DNA from: Costus lasius
Lineage: Eukaryota > Streptophyta > Magnoliopsida > Zingiberales > Costaceae
Length of the DNA stretch: 64,000 bases
NCBI GenBank assembly: GCA_027563935.2
Contig: JANVAS020000203.1
Location: 8,370,001-8,434,000, forward strand
Direction of reading: 5' to 3'
In this document: positions 31,703 through 41,693 of the stretch, piece after piece
How the letters are laid out: each line of letters begins with the position of its first letter
Numbering within the stretch: position 1 is the first letter of the stretch
Position numbers and translations under genes: made by a program
The notes under the pieces: generated by a model
What the model was told of the DNA's origin: nothing
The model's database searches: none
Seen by the model: only the letters and a program-made list of their open reading frames with translations

Positions 31703-34700
31703 CTAATGGTTGAGAAATCTCAAACCCATATTATTACAGTGCTTCTCATGCTTCTGCTGCGCCAGAGGCTTGGTAAGCGGGTCTGCCAGATTGTCATCTG
31801 TATGAACCTTGCATATTTTGATCTCGCCACGATCAATGATCTCCCGGATCAAGTGAAACCGTCTCTGTATGTGCTTGGACTTCTGGTGCGACCGTGGTTC
31901 CTTTGCTTGTGCGATTGCTCCAGTGTTATCACAGAAGACAACCAAAGGATCTGCACTCGAAGGAACAACACCAAGTTCTCTCATGAACTTACGAATCCAC
32001 ACTGCCTCCTTAGATGCTTCCGAGGCTGCAACATACTCGGCTTCTGTTGTGGAATCAGCAACAGTTGACTGTTTGAAACTCTTCCACACCACTGCTCCAC
32101 CATTCAAGCTAAAAACATAGCCTGATTGCGATCGGAAATCATCTTGGTCCGACTGGAACGAAGCGTCAGTATATCCTTCTATACTGAGTTCTTCCTGACC
32201 ACCATATATCAAGAACATATCTTTGGTCCTCCGCAGATATTTTAAGATGTTCTTGACTGCAATCCAGTGCGCCAAACCTGGATTACTTTGGAATCGACTG
32301 GTCACGCTTAACCCGTAAGCGACGTCTGGGCGAGTACACAACATCGCATACATAATGGACCCAATAGCCGAAGCATAAGGCATATTGTCCATTTCATCTT
32401 TCTCAGTCTGTGTTTGTGGACACTGACTCTTTGAAAGATTCAGACCATGTCTGACTGGAAGATATCCACGTTTAGAATTCTCTAAATGGAATCTCTCCAG
32501 GACCTTATCGATGTAAGTACTCTGGCACAGCCCGAGAAGCCTCTTAGATCTATCCCGGTAGATCTTCACACCTAACACATAGGCTGCTTCTCCTAGATCT
32601 TTCATCTGGAAACATTTTCCTAACCATGCTTTAACAGCATGCAGTTCAGGAATATCATTTCCAATGATCAAGATATCATCGACGTAGAGGATTAGAAATG
32701 TAATCACGCTCCCACTAAACCTCTTATATACACACGGGTCATCTTCATTCTTGATGAAACCAAACTTAGAGATTGATTCATCAAAACGAATGTTCCAGCT
32801 TCTAGATGCTTGCTTAAGTCCATAAATGGACTTCTTTAATTTGCATATTTTATGACGATCTGATGGATTAGTGAAACCCTCAGGTTGTGTCATATACACA
32901 TCCTCATCCAGATTTCCATTAAGGAAAGCTGTCTTCACATCCATCTGCCAGATCTCATAATCGTAATATGCAGCTATCGCGAAAAGAATCCGAATAGACT
33001 TAAACATAGCCACAGGTGAGAAAGTTTCATCATAATCTATCCCGTAGATTTGTTTGAAACCTTTCGCAACCAGCCTGCCTTTATAGGTAACCACGTTACC
33101 ATCCATGTCAATCTTCTTCTTGAAGATCCATTTACAGCCTATAGGGATTACTCCCGGAGGCGGATCAACCAAATCCCAGACTTGGTTATCTGACATGGAG
33201 TCCATCTCGGCTCGCATAGCATCAAGCCATCTAGCTGACTCCGGTCCACTGACCGCATCCGCATAAGTAAGGGGTTCATCATTCTCAATGATGTAGACTC
33301 CGTCATAGCGCTCAGGCTGTCGACGGATCCTTCCCGATCTTCGCGGTTCCCGTGATATCTGAGCCTCAGGTTGTTCAATAACCTGATCTACTGGCTCAGG
33401 CTCATCCAACTGTGCTTGAACACTTTGTCCTTCTTCTGGATTCTCATCCAGTTTTATTTCTCTCCCACTGGCCTCTTGCAGAAGAAACTCCTTCTCAAGA
33501 AATATGGCTGTCCGAGCAACAAATACCTTGTTCTCCTTGGGATCGTAGAAATAATAACCCTTAGTTTCCTTAGGGTAACCGACAAAAATACATCTCTCAG
33601 ATCTGCTCTCTAGTTTCCCAGAGGCGAGCTTTTTGACATAAGCCTCGCAACCCCAGATCCTGATAAATGTCAAGCTAGGCTGTTTCCCATACCATAACTC
33701 ATATGGCGTCTTTGAAACTGCCTTGGATGGCACTCGGTTTAGTACCTTTGCAGCTGTTTCCAGTGCAAAACCCCAAAAGGAATATGGAAGAGTAGCCTGA
33801 CTCATCATAGAACGAACCATATCAAGTAACGTTCTATTTCTCCTTTCGGACACACCATTCCATTGCGGTGTTCCTGGCGGAGTGAGCTGTGAGATAATCC
33901 CACACTCCTTTAGATAGTCAGTAAACGCATGACTCAGGTATTCACCACCTCGATCAGAACGAAGTGCCTTGATATTACGGCCTAACTGATTTTGTACTTC
34001 ATTTTTTAACTCTTTGAACTTGTCAAAAGATTCACTTTTATGTCTCATTAAAAAGACATAACCATACCTACTGAAATCGTCAGTAAAGGTAATGAAGTAC
34101 TGATAGCCACCTCTGGCATGTTTACTGAAAGGCCCACACACATCACTGTGTATAAGGTCAAGTAAACCTGAAGCCCTTTGTCCTTTGTTAGGAAAAGGTG
34201 ACTTCGTCATTTTACCCATCAAACAAGCTTTGCATGTATCAATCTCCTCACAGGAGAATGATCCCAGCAGTCCATGATCATGCAACCGCTTAATGCGTTT
34301 CTTGTTAATATGGCCTAAACGACTATGCCATAGCAAGGTGCTGTGATCAGCATACTTGGCTTTCTTGTTATCAATGTTTTGTATAGAATGTTCCATGTCC
34401 AACATGAATAACCCATTGTTAATTGAACCAGTCGCATACACAATATTATCATAAGTTAAAACACACTTTGAAATCTTGCATTCAAAGGCAAATCCTTTCC
34501 TGACAAGAGCAGGAATAGAGATAATATTCTTGGTAATACTGGGTACAAAATAACAATTGTTTAATTCTAATACAATGCCAGATGGTAAAGAAATGAAATA
34601 GTCTCCTACAGCAACAGCAGCAACCCGTGCCCCGTTTCCAACTCGTAGGTCTACCTCATGCTGTCCCACCTGCCTTCTTCTCTTGAGTTCCTGTACATTT

Positions 34701-35587
34701 GAACAAATGTGAACTCCACATGCAGTGTCCAACACCCATGAAATAGAAGAAGATGAAACCATGACTTCCGTCACGTATATACCTGAGCCAGAAGCGATGC
34801 TTCCCCTCTTATCTCCTTGGAGCGCTTTACAGTCCTTTTTCCAGTGACCCAGCTGGCCACAGTGGAAACACCTGTTGTCCTTCGACCGCTTCACCTTCTG
34901 TTTCAGTGCCTTACTGTAGTTCTTGACAGGGGCCTTGCCCTTCTTCCCCTTCTTCTTGTTCCTAGAAGGAACCATTAAGACAGAGGTTGAAGGCTTTCCC
35001 TTCAGAGTTTCCTCAGTGGTCAAGAGCATATTCAGCAGCTCTGCCGGCGTACAATCGATTTTGTTCATATTAAAGTTAATGATGAACGCATCGAAAGAAG
35101 GCGGAAGAGACTGCAGAATAATATCTACAGCAAGCTCCTGGTTGATGGTATGCCCCAGTTTCTCTAGAGCCTCCTTGTGCCCAATCATCTTGAGCACATG
35201 AGCTCCCACTGGGCTCCCCTCAGCCAGTTTGCTCTGAAAGAAGAGCTTCGTCAGATTATAGCGTTCTGTCCTCGCCTGTGCAGCATACAGCATCTTGAGG
35301 TTCGCTATAATCTCTATAGCCGACATATCCTCATGCTGACGCTGCAGCGGTGGCGTCATAGACGCTAGCATCAGGCAAGCGACATCAATGCTATCATTGA
35401 CGTGCTTTTCATAGGCATCCCGAACCGCCCTTGCGGCGTTCGGAGCGGGCTGCGGCGGTATTGCCGTCTCGAGGACATACAGTTTCCTCTCTGCCTTAAG
35501 AACGATCTTAAGGTGTCCGAACCAGTCAGAGAAGTTCGGCCCAGCAAACTTCTCCCTTTCCAGTAGGGATCGCACATTGAAGCTCAT
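31703..35587 (-). CDS. Angela copia Gag-Pol polyprotein of D, full length (1294 aa)
   Basis: Open from the conserved ATG (35587-35585) to the natural stop, and collinear with the product of C. It has the Gag zinc knuckle at 240-253, protease LDTAC at 287, integrase DX35E (482, 545, 581), RT YVDD at 968-971, and RNase H D1141/E1182/D1220. Differences from C are scattered, such as H for D at residue 415 and C for Y in the SFSYEE stretch. No catalytic residue is changed that I can see. With its intact LTRs and primer site, D could be autonomous. A short purine tract lies at 31683-31693 on the 3' side. Confidence 0.97.
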   Translation of the reverse strand: MSFNVRSLLEREKFAGPNFSDWFGHLKIVLKAERKLYVLETAIPPQPAPNAARAVRDAYEKHVNDSIDVACLMLASMTPPLQRQHEDMSAIEIIANLKMLYAAQARTERYNLTKLFFQSKLAEGSPVGAHVLKMIGHKEALEKLGHTINQELAVDIILQSLPPSFDAFIINFNMNKIDCTPAELLNMLLTTEETLKGKPSTSVLMVPSRNKKKGKKGKAPVKNYSKALKQKVKRSKDNRCFHCGQLGHWKKDCKALQGDKRGSIASGSGIYVTEVMVSSSSISWVLDTACGVHICSNVQELKRRRQVGQHEVDLRVGNGARVAAVAVGDYFISLPSGIVLELNNCYFVPSITKNIISIPALVRKGFAFECKISKCVLTYDNIVYATGSINNGLFMLDMEHSIQNIDNKKAKYADHSTLLWHSRLGHINKKRIKRLHDHGLLGSFSCEEIDTCKACLMGKMTKSPFPNKGQRASGLLDLIHSDVCGPFSKHARGGYQYFITFTDDFSRYGYVFLMRHKSESFDKFKELKNEVQNQLGRNIKALRSDRGGEYLSHAFTDYLKECGIISQLTPPGTPQWNGVSERRNRTLLDMVRSMMSQATLPYSFWGFALETAAKVLNRVPSKAVSKTPYELWYGKQPSLTFIRIWGCEAYVKKLASGKLESRSERCIFVGYPKETKGYYFYDPKENKVFVARTAIFLEKEFLLQEASGREIKLDENPEEGQSVQAQLDEPEPVDQVIEQPEAQISREPRRSGRIRRQPERYDGVYIIENDEPLTYADAVSGPESARWLDAMRAEMDSMSDNQVWDLVDPPPGVIPIGCKWIFKKKIDMDGNVVTYKGRLVAKGFKQIYGIDYDETFSPVAMFKSIRILFAIAAYYDYEIWQMDVKTAFLNGNLDEDVYMTQPEGFTNPSDRHKICKLKKSIYGLKQASRSWNIRFDESISKFGFIKNEDDPCVYKRFSGSVITFLILYVDDILIIGNDIPELHAVKAWLGKCFQMKDLGEAAYVLGVKIYRDRSKRLLGLCQSTYIDKVLERFHLENSKRGYLPVRHGLNLSKSQCPQTQTEKDEMDNMPYASAIGSIMYAMLCTRPDVAYGLSVTSRFQSNPGLAHWIAVKNILKYLRRTKDMFLIYGGQEELSIEGYTDASFQSDQDDFRSQSGYVFSLNGGAVVWKSFKQSTVADSTTEAEYVAASEASKEAVWIRKFMRELGVVPSSADPLVVFCDNTGAIAQAKEPRSHQKSKHIQRRFHLIREIIDRGEIKICKVHTDDNLADPLTKPLAQQKHEKHCNNMGLRFLNH

Positions 35588-35895
35588 GGTGTTCGTTGCT
35601 GCAGGAATCTACAACAATGCAAGAACAGCAAGGTCAGTATCAATGTTTAGAATCAATACAGGACTTAAGAAAGATTCTTTTCTCACTATTTTGTCTGACT
35701 GAAAAATCCAGTAAACAGTCCGAAAGAGTAACACTCTTTTAGTGAGATGGGATCCAGATTTCATACTTGGTCTCCGCGTCCCGCTCAGGCGAGATAAGAT
35801 GCACAGAGAGGACAAGCACTAATTTCTGGTAGGCTGTCCCAGCCAATCGCCAACCCGTGCGATTCCCCTTCATCTGGGCAATCCAGCAGACTGTG

Positions 35896-36117
35896 CCAAC
35901 TGAGTTGGTACAACACAGTCTCTGATCCCACAGATGGCTGCCTCCATGTGCTACCATATGCGCCACATATGTAGCCTACATGGTCAAGCTAACCCGACTT
36001 ACTCCCTGGACCACCACGTGCTATGCTGAGCAACGAGAAGGGATAAATCCCTACTCTGTAACACGCAGGTGAAATCCAGCACCGTCTGAAGATAGATGGA
36101 CGTGCCCACTGAGTGGG
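35896..36117 (-). other. Twin palindromes in leader of D
   Basis: CCAACTGAGTTGG at 35896-35908 and CCCACTGAGTGGG at 36105-36117 on the plus strand; starts are 209 bp apart. Confidence 0.75.
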
Positions 36118-36505
36118 TACAACACGGCTCCAACGATAGTCAGAACGGTGAGGTTTCGCGTCAGAAGGCTTTCGAGCTTGATATGTTAGCGTTGGATTTT
36201 AACGGTCTTTTATCTTCTTCACTATCATGCAATTCCTATGGTGATAGCAGAAGATAAATAAATCATGCTGTTCTACTTATATAAGCAATAAAAGAAAGCA
36301 TGCATCTTATGTGGTAAAAGCCCATGAACCCTAGTAAGACCTTAATTTTACTTAAGTCTTCACTTGAGCTCTTTTGCATCTCATCTGGTCCAACCCAGGG
36401 CCCTAGCGCCAAGAGCACCTCAGGTGCGCCACCAGCTGAATGCCCCTCTGGGATGTGTGCCTTTGCTCTTGTCTAATCAAATACATTTGATCTATCTAGA
36501 CAAGT

Positions 36506-36600
36506 TAGACTCACAGGTCTATTATACAATAAATTAACTAAAAATGTGATTCACTGATCACAATAAAATTAATTTACAGGTGTAACCAGGCACGCAGGCC
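36506..36600 (-). other. Three-hairpin array in leader of D
   Basis: Loops on the minus strand are CTGTGA, CAGTGA and CTGCGT. Stems are TAGAC/GTCTA, TGTGAT/ATCACA and GGC/GCC. The stems are kept although two loops have drifted. Confidence 0.7.
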
Positions 36601-37347
36601 CCAGCACAGCACACATTTAACATGGGCAGCCCACATAAGACTAAATAAACAAACATATGCATCATTCAACATGTGATCCAATTAAAAGAAAATAAAAATT
36701 TTGAAAACCCCATTGGCATCCATTTTTAATTTTCTTATGTGCCCTACAACCTTACAATGGTCCATTGATAGGGATCCACTCATCCATCTAGTCAGATCCT
36801 TTGCCCTTGCATGCACCGAGTCCTAACTGACTCGAGTTGACCTAATGGTCAACCATGCATGCGCCAAGGGCTGAACCACCTTCAAGAGTTTTGGCAAGCG
36901 GGTGTGACCCCGGGCCTAACTCAGGAGTGTTCATTGGTTGTCTCAACCAGACCTCGCTACACGCCTTTGATGCAGTCAACCTATAGCCACCTTGTGCTTG
37001 CTCACAGGTGCTATCTGGTCAACCCATCTAGGCTGTCAGATGGTCTGATCAGACTTTGGATCTAACATAGAGGTGACTTCAACCCCATCAACCCATCTAA
37101 GGGTTTATAGTAGGCGCCACTTAGATCTAGTGAGGCGCGCAAGTGATAAAGTTTGTTAAGAAATACAACAACTACCAACATGCGCCACCATTCTTCACAC
37201 ATGCGCAAAGGAGTACAAAAATTACATCATGTATTTTCATCACTACTTAACATGTAGATGCGCAAGTGCTTCCTACTAGATCTATTTATCAAACACAAAC
37301 AAGGATCACAATATGCGCAAGCAATCATATGATACTACATGAATCCT

Positions 37348-37359
37348 GCTCTGATACCA
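37348..37359 (-). other. Primer binding site of D
   Basis: The minus strand reads TGGTATCAGAGC (initiator tRNA-Met), 2 bp from the LTR. Confidence 0.94.
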
Positions 37360-37361
37360 TT

Positions 37362-39095
37362 TGAAAGTCCCCTTCAAGGGGGAGCGCAATTTCAAAGTCC
37401 CCTTCAAGGGGGAGCGGAAACAAGATGAAGCCCTAAATAAAGGGGTGGGGGCGCATGTAGATGTTTTTAGGGGATTCATCATCAAGATCGCATGTAGTCA
37501 TATGATTAACTTATATGAACGAAAAAGAGATCACAAGGTGTCATACCAATGCCATTAGAGTGGATGTCGGTTTGGAAGCAAAAGACCAAACGAGATCTTC
37601 TCCACAAGCAACGCACACAAAGTGATGTTGCTTACCCCTTGTGAACCTTGTGCTAGCAAGCTTCTTCAAGGGTCTTTGCCGTATGAGAAAAGGGGAAGAA
37701 CTTCTTGCTTGGCGAGAGAGTTTTCTTCTCTATCCTCTTGTCGTCAATTCACCACGACACCAAAGAGAGTTTCGCTCGAGGTGAGTGTGTAACCTTCCAC
37801 ACTAATGTGGAGGCGTTACATGCATTCAATCTTTGAAACCGATTTCCCAAAAAGGTAAGTATTCAAAGCCTCATGCGTTCACACCAAGTGAACCATCGAA
37901 TCTCCTCTTTGAACCAAGTGTTGAACCGGTTCTTTGATTTGGTTCAATCGAATTTTGTTCAATCACCAAATCAAACCAAGCCAAGCTACGATCTAGACCT
38001 TCTATGAACCAAATGGCTCATGATCTAACCGTTCATCTTCCGATGCTCTAGATCTCACGATCCAGCATCCAATCTCTCGATCGAAGCTTACCGATCTCAA
38101 GCCCTAATCAATCAAACATGATCAGTCCAGATCTCACTTACAATCAGAGACTAAAGCCCTTTAAACTGAACCCAAATAATTCAGTCCACACGATCTGACT
38201 TAAGTAAGCCATATCACCATATTGTGCGACCCTGAGGGTTTCCTTTATATGTCGGTAACGATAACTTTTGTTATCACGATCAGTGAGGGGTATCTAGCAA
38301 CACATCACTGTCTCCCGATTTAAAGGAAAGAGTCTTCCAAGACTTCACCCAAACCACAGCACAAGTGTGAACCCACTTCACAAGGCATACATGTTTCCTT
38401 TGCCACTGGATGTTCTTATTGGACAAGCATGTCAAGCTTGTAACTCCAATATGATGAGCATGATTAGATCAGATGATCATAGTCATCTGGGTATGGCCAT
38501 ACACTTTCTCAATCATCTCATACAGGGGGGCCCTTTAGAACATCACACTCCTTAAACAAGGAGACGGCAATCCTTTGTCTATCACTAGTGCCCTAACCTG
38601 ATTCAAGCTCACCATCCAAGATAGTCTATAATCATTATGTTTCAAATGATATTGAACTACCTCAAGACAATGACAATCATCATTTAGAAACACAAGTGAT
38701 CTCAAGTCAGAGGACATGTGCCACTTGCTGCTTACAAGGATCATTCACATTGTGACAAGCAATTGAATATCCTAGTAGGGTCTGTCCAGTACATCCAATG
38801 TACCCATGAGTCTACATCTTATTCCATGCTCGAAGCATCCTATAAGATTAGAACACATATTAGTCTTAACCATATCAAGGCTGTCTCAAGTTCACCAAGA
38901 TATCTCGACTAAGGACATATTGACTGTCAGCCTAGCTGAACAGCTTTGAGACATTATTCAGAAGTACACTTATTACAGCAGACAAGGTAACAAACTGAAT
39001 AACAACCATGCCTTTTATAAACACAAGAGTTTATTACATGATACTTATACAATCCCAAAGGCCTCAAACATTAGCCTTAAGGGCATACCCCAACA
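37362..39095 (-). repeat. 5' LTR of D
   Basis: 1734 bp, matching the 3' LTR in length and with about six transitions. The 30-bp terminal tandem duplication is at 37364-37416. Confidence 0.96.
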
Positions 39096-39100
39096 ATTGT

Positions 39101-39857
39101 TCGGGTTCAGTTTAAAGGGATTTAATCTCTGATTGTGAGTGAGATCTGGTCTGATCATGTTTGATTGATTAGGGCTTGAGATCGGTAAGCTTCGATTGAG
39201 AGATTGGATGCTAGATCGATGAGATCAGGAGCATCAGGAGATCAACGGTCAGATCTGGAGCCTTAGGGTTTAATTTGATCTAGACCATATCACTTGGCTT
39301 AATTGGTCTCTGGACCAAACCAATTTGAACCGGCTCGTTTAATGAGCGCATGGTTCAAGGGGAGAGGAGTTAGCGACTTGTTCACTTGGCGTGAACGTTT
39401 GAGGGTGTGTGGGTTTCTATTTTTAGAAACCATGATCTCGACATGGACACCTCTCACGTTCGAATAGAAAAACGCTATTCTCGCCTCTCGCCCATATTGT
39501 TATTCCTCTTGACGCCTCTCGTGTGTGGCGACGCCTTGAAGGTAGAGGAGGATTCGGCCAAGAGAAGGACACATCTCATCTTTCCCTTTCACTCGACAAG
39601 GACCTCTTGGAACTTGCTAGCACAAGGAGCACCAAGGGAGGAAGCAACATCATCTTGTGTGTGACGATTTGGAGGAGAGCTCTCTTGTTCTCTTGCTTCC
39701 AAGGTGCCTTCCATAATATGGCTTCGGTATGAGTTCTTTTCATGCTTTAAAGTTGATCATAATACATGCTATGCGATTTTGAAAGCCCTAGATTCCGCTA
39801 GAATTTTATTGCGCCTCCTATTAGGGTTTTCGCCCCCCCTTGTCTAGGGGACCTTCA
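39101..39857 (+). repeat. 5' LTR of E, second piece
   Basis: 757 bp from the target copy to GGGGACCTTCA. With the first piece it totals 1678 bp, against 1679 for the 3' LTR. The ORFs at 39407-39732 recur in the 3' LTR with a frame-changing indel, so they are not conserved coding sequence. Confidence 0.95.
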
Positions 39858-39859
39858 AT

Positions 39860-39871
39860 TGGTATCAGAGC
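39860..39871 (+). other. Primer binding site of E
   Basis: TGGTATCAGAGC, 2 bp after the LTR end. Confidence 0.94.
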
Positions 39872-40599
39872 GAGGTTTTCATGCATGTTTTATGATTGCT
39901 TGAAAATGATTGTGATCCATGTTTTGCGCAAATTCATAGATCTATAGTTACATGCTTTATGTTGGCAAAAATGCATGCTAGTAATAGATATGATTTTCTC
40001 CTTGGCGCATGTTAAGTTGGCGCATATATTATGTTGTAGTTTTTCTTAAAACTTAAACACTTGCGCGTATACCACTAGATCTAAGGCCTTACATTAAATC
40101 CTTAGACGGGTTATTAGGGTTGAAGTCAGCCCCTAGGTTAGATCCAAAAGTCTGATCAGACCATCTGACAGCCTTGACGGGTTGACCAGGTAGCACCTGT
40201 GCGCAAGCACGTGGTGGCTACAGGTCGACTGCAGACAGGCGTGTAGCGATGTCTGATTGAGACAACTAGTGAACACACATGAGTTAGGCCCGGGGTCACA
40301 CCCGCTTGCCAGACCTCATTGTGGTTGTTCAGCCCTGGCGCATGCATTGTTGACCTTATGGTCGACTCAAGTCAGTTAGGACTTGGTGCATGCAAGGGCA
40401 GTGGATCTGACTAGGATGGATGAGTGGATCCCTAGTAATGGACCGTTGTAAGGTTGTAGGGCAAATAAGGAAATTAAAATTGATGCCTATGGGTTTTCGA
40501 AATTTAAATTTTCTTGAGTGGATCACATGTTGATTGATGCCATGTGTTTGTCTATTTACTCTTATGTGGGCTGCCCATTTTTAATGTGTGCTGTGCTGG

Positions 40600-40701
40600 G
40601 GCCTGCGTGCCTGGGAATTAATTGTAAATTAATTTTTATTTTTGTGATCTGCGAATCACAGTTTAATTAATTTATAATGTGTAATTGACCTGCGTGTCAA
40701 T
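40600..40701 (+). other. Three-hairpin array in leader of E
   Basis: GGC-CTGCGT-GCC, TGTGAT-CTGCGA-ATCACA and ATTGAC-CTGCGT-GTCAAT. The outer pair of the third stem is A-T where C has G-C. Confidence 0.75.
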
Positions 40702-40767
40702 CTTGTCTAGATAGTTAAATTTGTAATTTAATTAGACAAGAGCACAGAGCACACTTGGCAGAGGCGC

Positions 40768-40824
40768 TTGCAGCAGTGGCTGGACCAGGTGGGAGGTCTA
40801 GGGTTCGACCCTAGGACCTGGCGC
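40768..40824 (+). other. tRNA-like module (A-box and T-arm-like) in leader of E
   Basis: TGGCTGGACCAGG resembles a pol III A box. The hairpin CTAGGG-TTCGA-CCCTAG (40798-40814) resembles a tRNA T arm and B box. The same block is in F and G with a changed but still paired stem, and is absent from A, C and D. It may be a captured tRNA-derived fragment. Confidence 0.5.
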
Positions 40825-41162
40825 AAATTCCTGGTGGGCGCACCAGAGCTGCAGATGGCGCTTGGGCCCAGGTTTGGGCCAGATGAGCAGCAAAAGCCCT
40901 ATGAAGAAAAGCAAGTCAAGACTTAAGTTAAATTAAGGTCTTACTAGGGCTATGGGCTTTTACCACATAAGATTCATGCTTTCTTTTATTATTGTTTAAA
41001 TATTAGAATTGCATGATTAGTTTATCTTCTGCTATCACCATAGGAATTGCATGATAGTGAAGAAGATAAAAAGACCGTTAAAATCCAACGCTAAAATATC
41101 AAGCTCGTAAGCCTTCTGACGCGAAACCTCACTGTTCTGATTATCGTTGGAGCCGTGTTGTA

Positions 41163-41384
41163 CCCACTCAGTGGGCACGTCCATCTATCTTCAGACGGTG
41201 TGGGATTACACCTGTGTGTTACAGAGTAGGGATTTATCCCTTCTCGTTGCTCAGCATAGCACATGGTGGTCCAGGGAGTAGGTCGGGTCAGCTTGACCAT
41301 GTAGGCTACATATGTGGCGCATATGGTAGCACATGGAGGAAGCCATCTGTGGGATCAGAGACTGTGTTGTACCAACTCAGTTGG
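41163..41384 (+). other. Twin palindromes in leader of E
   Basis: CCCACTCAGTGGG at 41163-41175 and CCAACTCAGTTGG at 41372-41384. Both are preceded by GTTGTA and followed by CAC; starts are 209 bp apart. Confidence 0.78.
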
Positions 41385-41693
41385 CACAGTCTGCTGGATT
41401 GCCCAGTTGAAGGGGAATCGCACGGGTTGGCGATCGGCAGGGACTGCCTACCGGAGATTAGTGCTTGTACTCTCTGTGCATCTTATCTCGCCTGAGCGGG
41501 ACGCGGAGACCAAGTATGAAATCCGGATCCCATCTCACTAAAAGAGTGTCTACTCTTTCGGACTGTTTAATGGATTTTTCAGTCAGATAAAATAGTGAGA
41601 AAAAGAATCTTTCTTAAGTCCTGATTGATTCTTAACATTGATACTGACCTTGCTGTTCTTGCATTGTTGTAGATACCTGCAGCAACGAACACC

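Larger units (their letters stand above)
35588..37347 (-). other. 5' leader of Angela element D
   Basis: It contains twin palindromes at 35896-35908 and 36105-36117, and three hairpins at 36506-36521, 36546-36563 and 36589-36600. The outer hairpin stem is TAGAC/GTCTA here instead of TTGAC/GTCAA, a compensated change. There is no T-arm-like module. Small ORFs (35609-35966, 36859-37065) recur in other leaders but have no domain. Confidence 0.8.
29949..39095 (-). mobile_element. Complete, intact Angela element D (9147 bp)
   Basis: Two 1734-bp LTRs (29949-31682 and 37362-39095) enclose a primer site, leader, open 1294-codon polyprotein and purine tract. Target duplication ATTGT lies at 29944-29948 and 39096-39100, in the 5' LTR of E. 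About six LTR differences were seen, all transitions. D is therefore recent but older than C, and it must postdate E. Confidence 0.98.
39872..41693 (+). other. 5' leader of Angela element E
   Basis: It contains the three hairpins (40600-40611, 40643-40660, 40684-40701), the T-arm-like module (40768-40824) and the twin palindromes (41163-41175, 41372-41384). ORFs at 41214-41541 overlap the palindromes, recur in other leaders in shifted forms and show no domain. Confidence 0.8.

Noticed and set aside
40798..40814. A functional tRNA gene in the leader of E
   Set aside because: Only a T-arm-like hairpin and a weak A box are present; no acceptor stem or anticodon arm can be drawn.
41314..41541. 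75-codon ORF before gag, seen in several leaders (also 5742-5969, 35739-35966, 63138-63365)
   Set aside because: It overlaps the palindromes, shares no known domain and lies in RNA with structural conservation. It could be an upstream ORF, but I cannot show coding selection.
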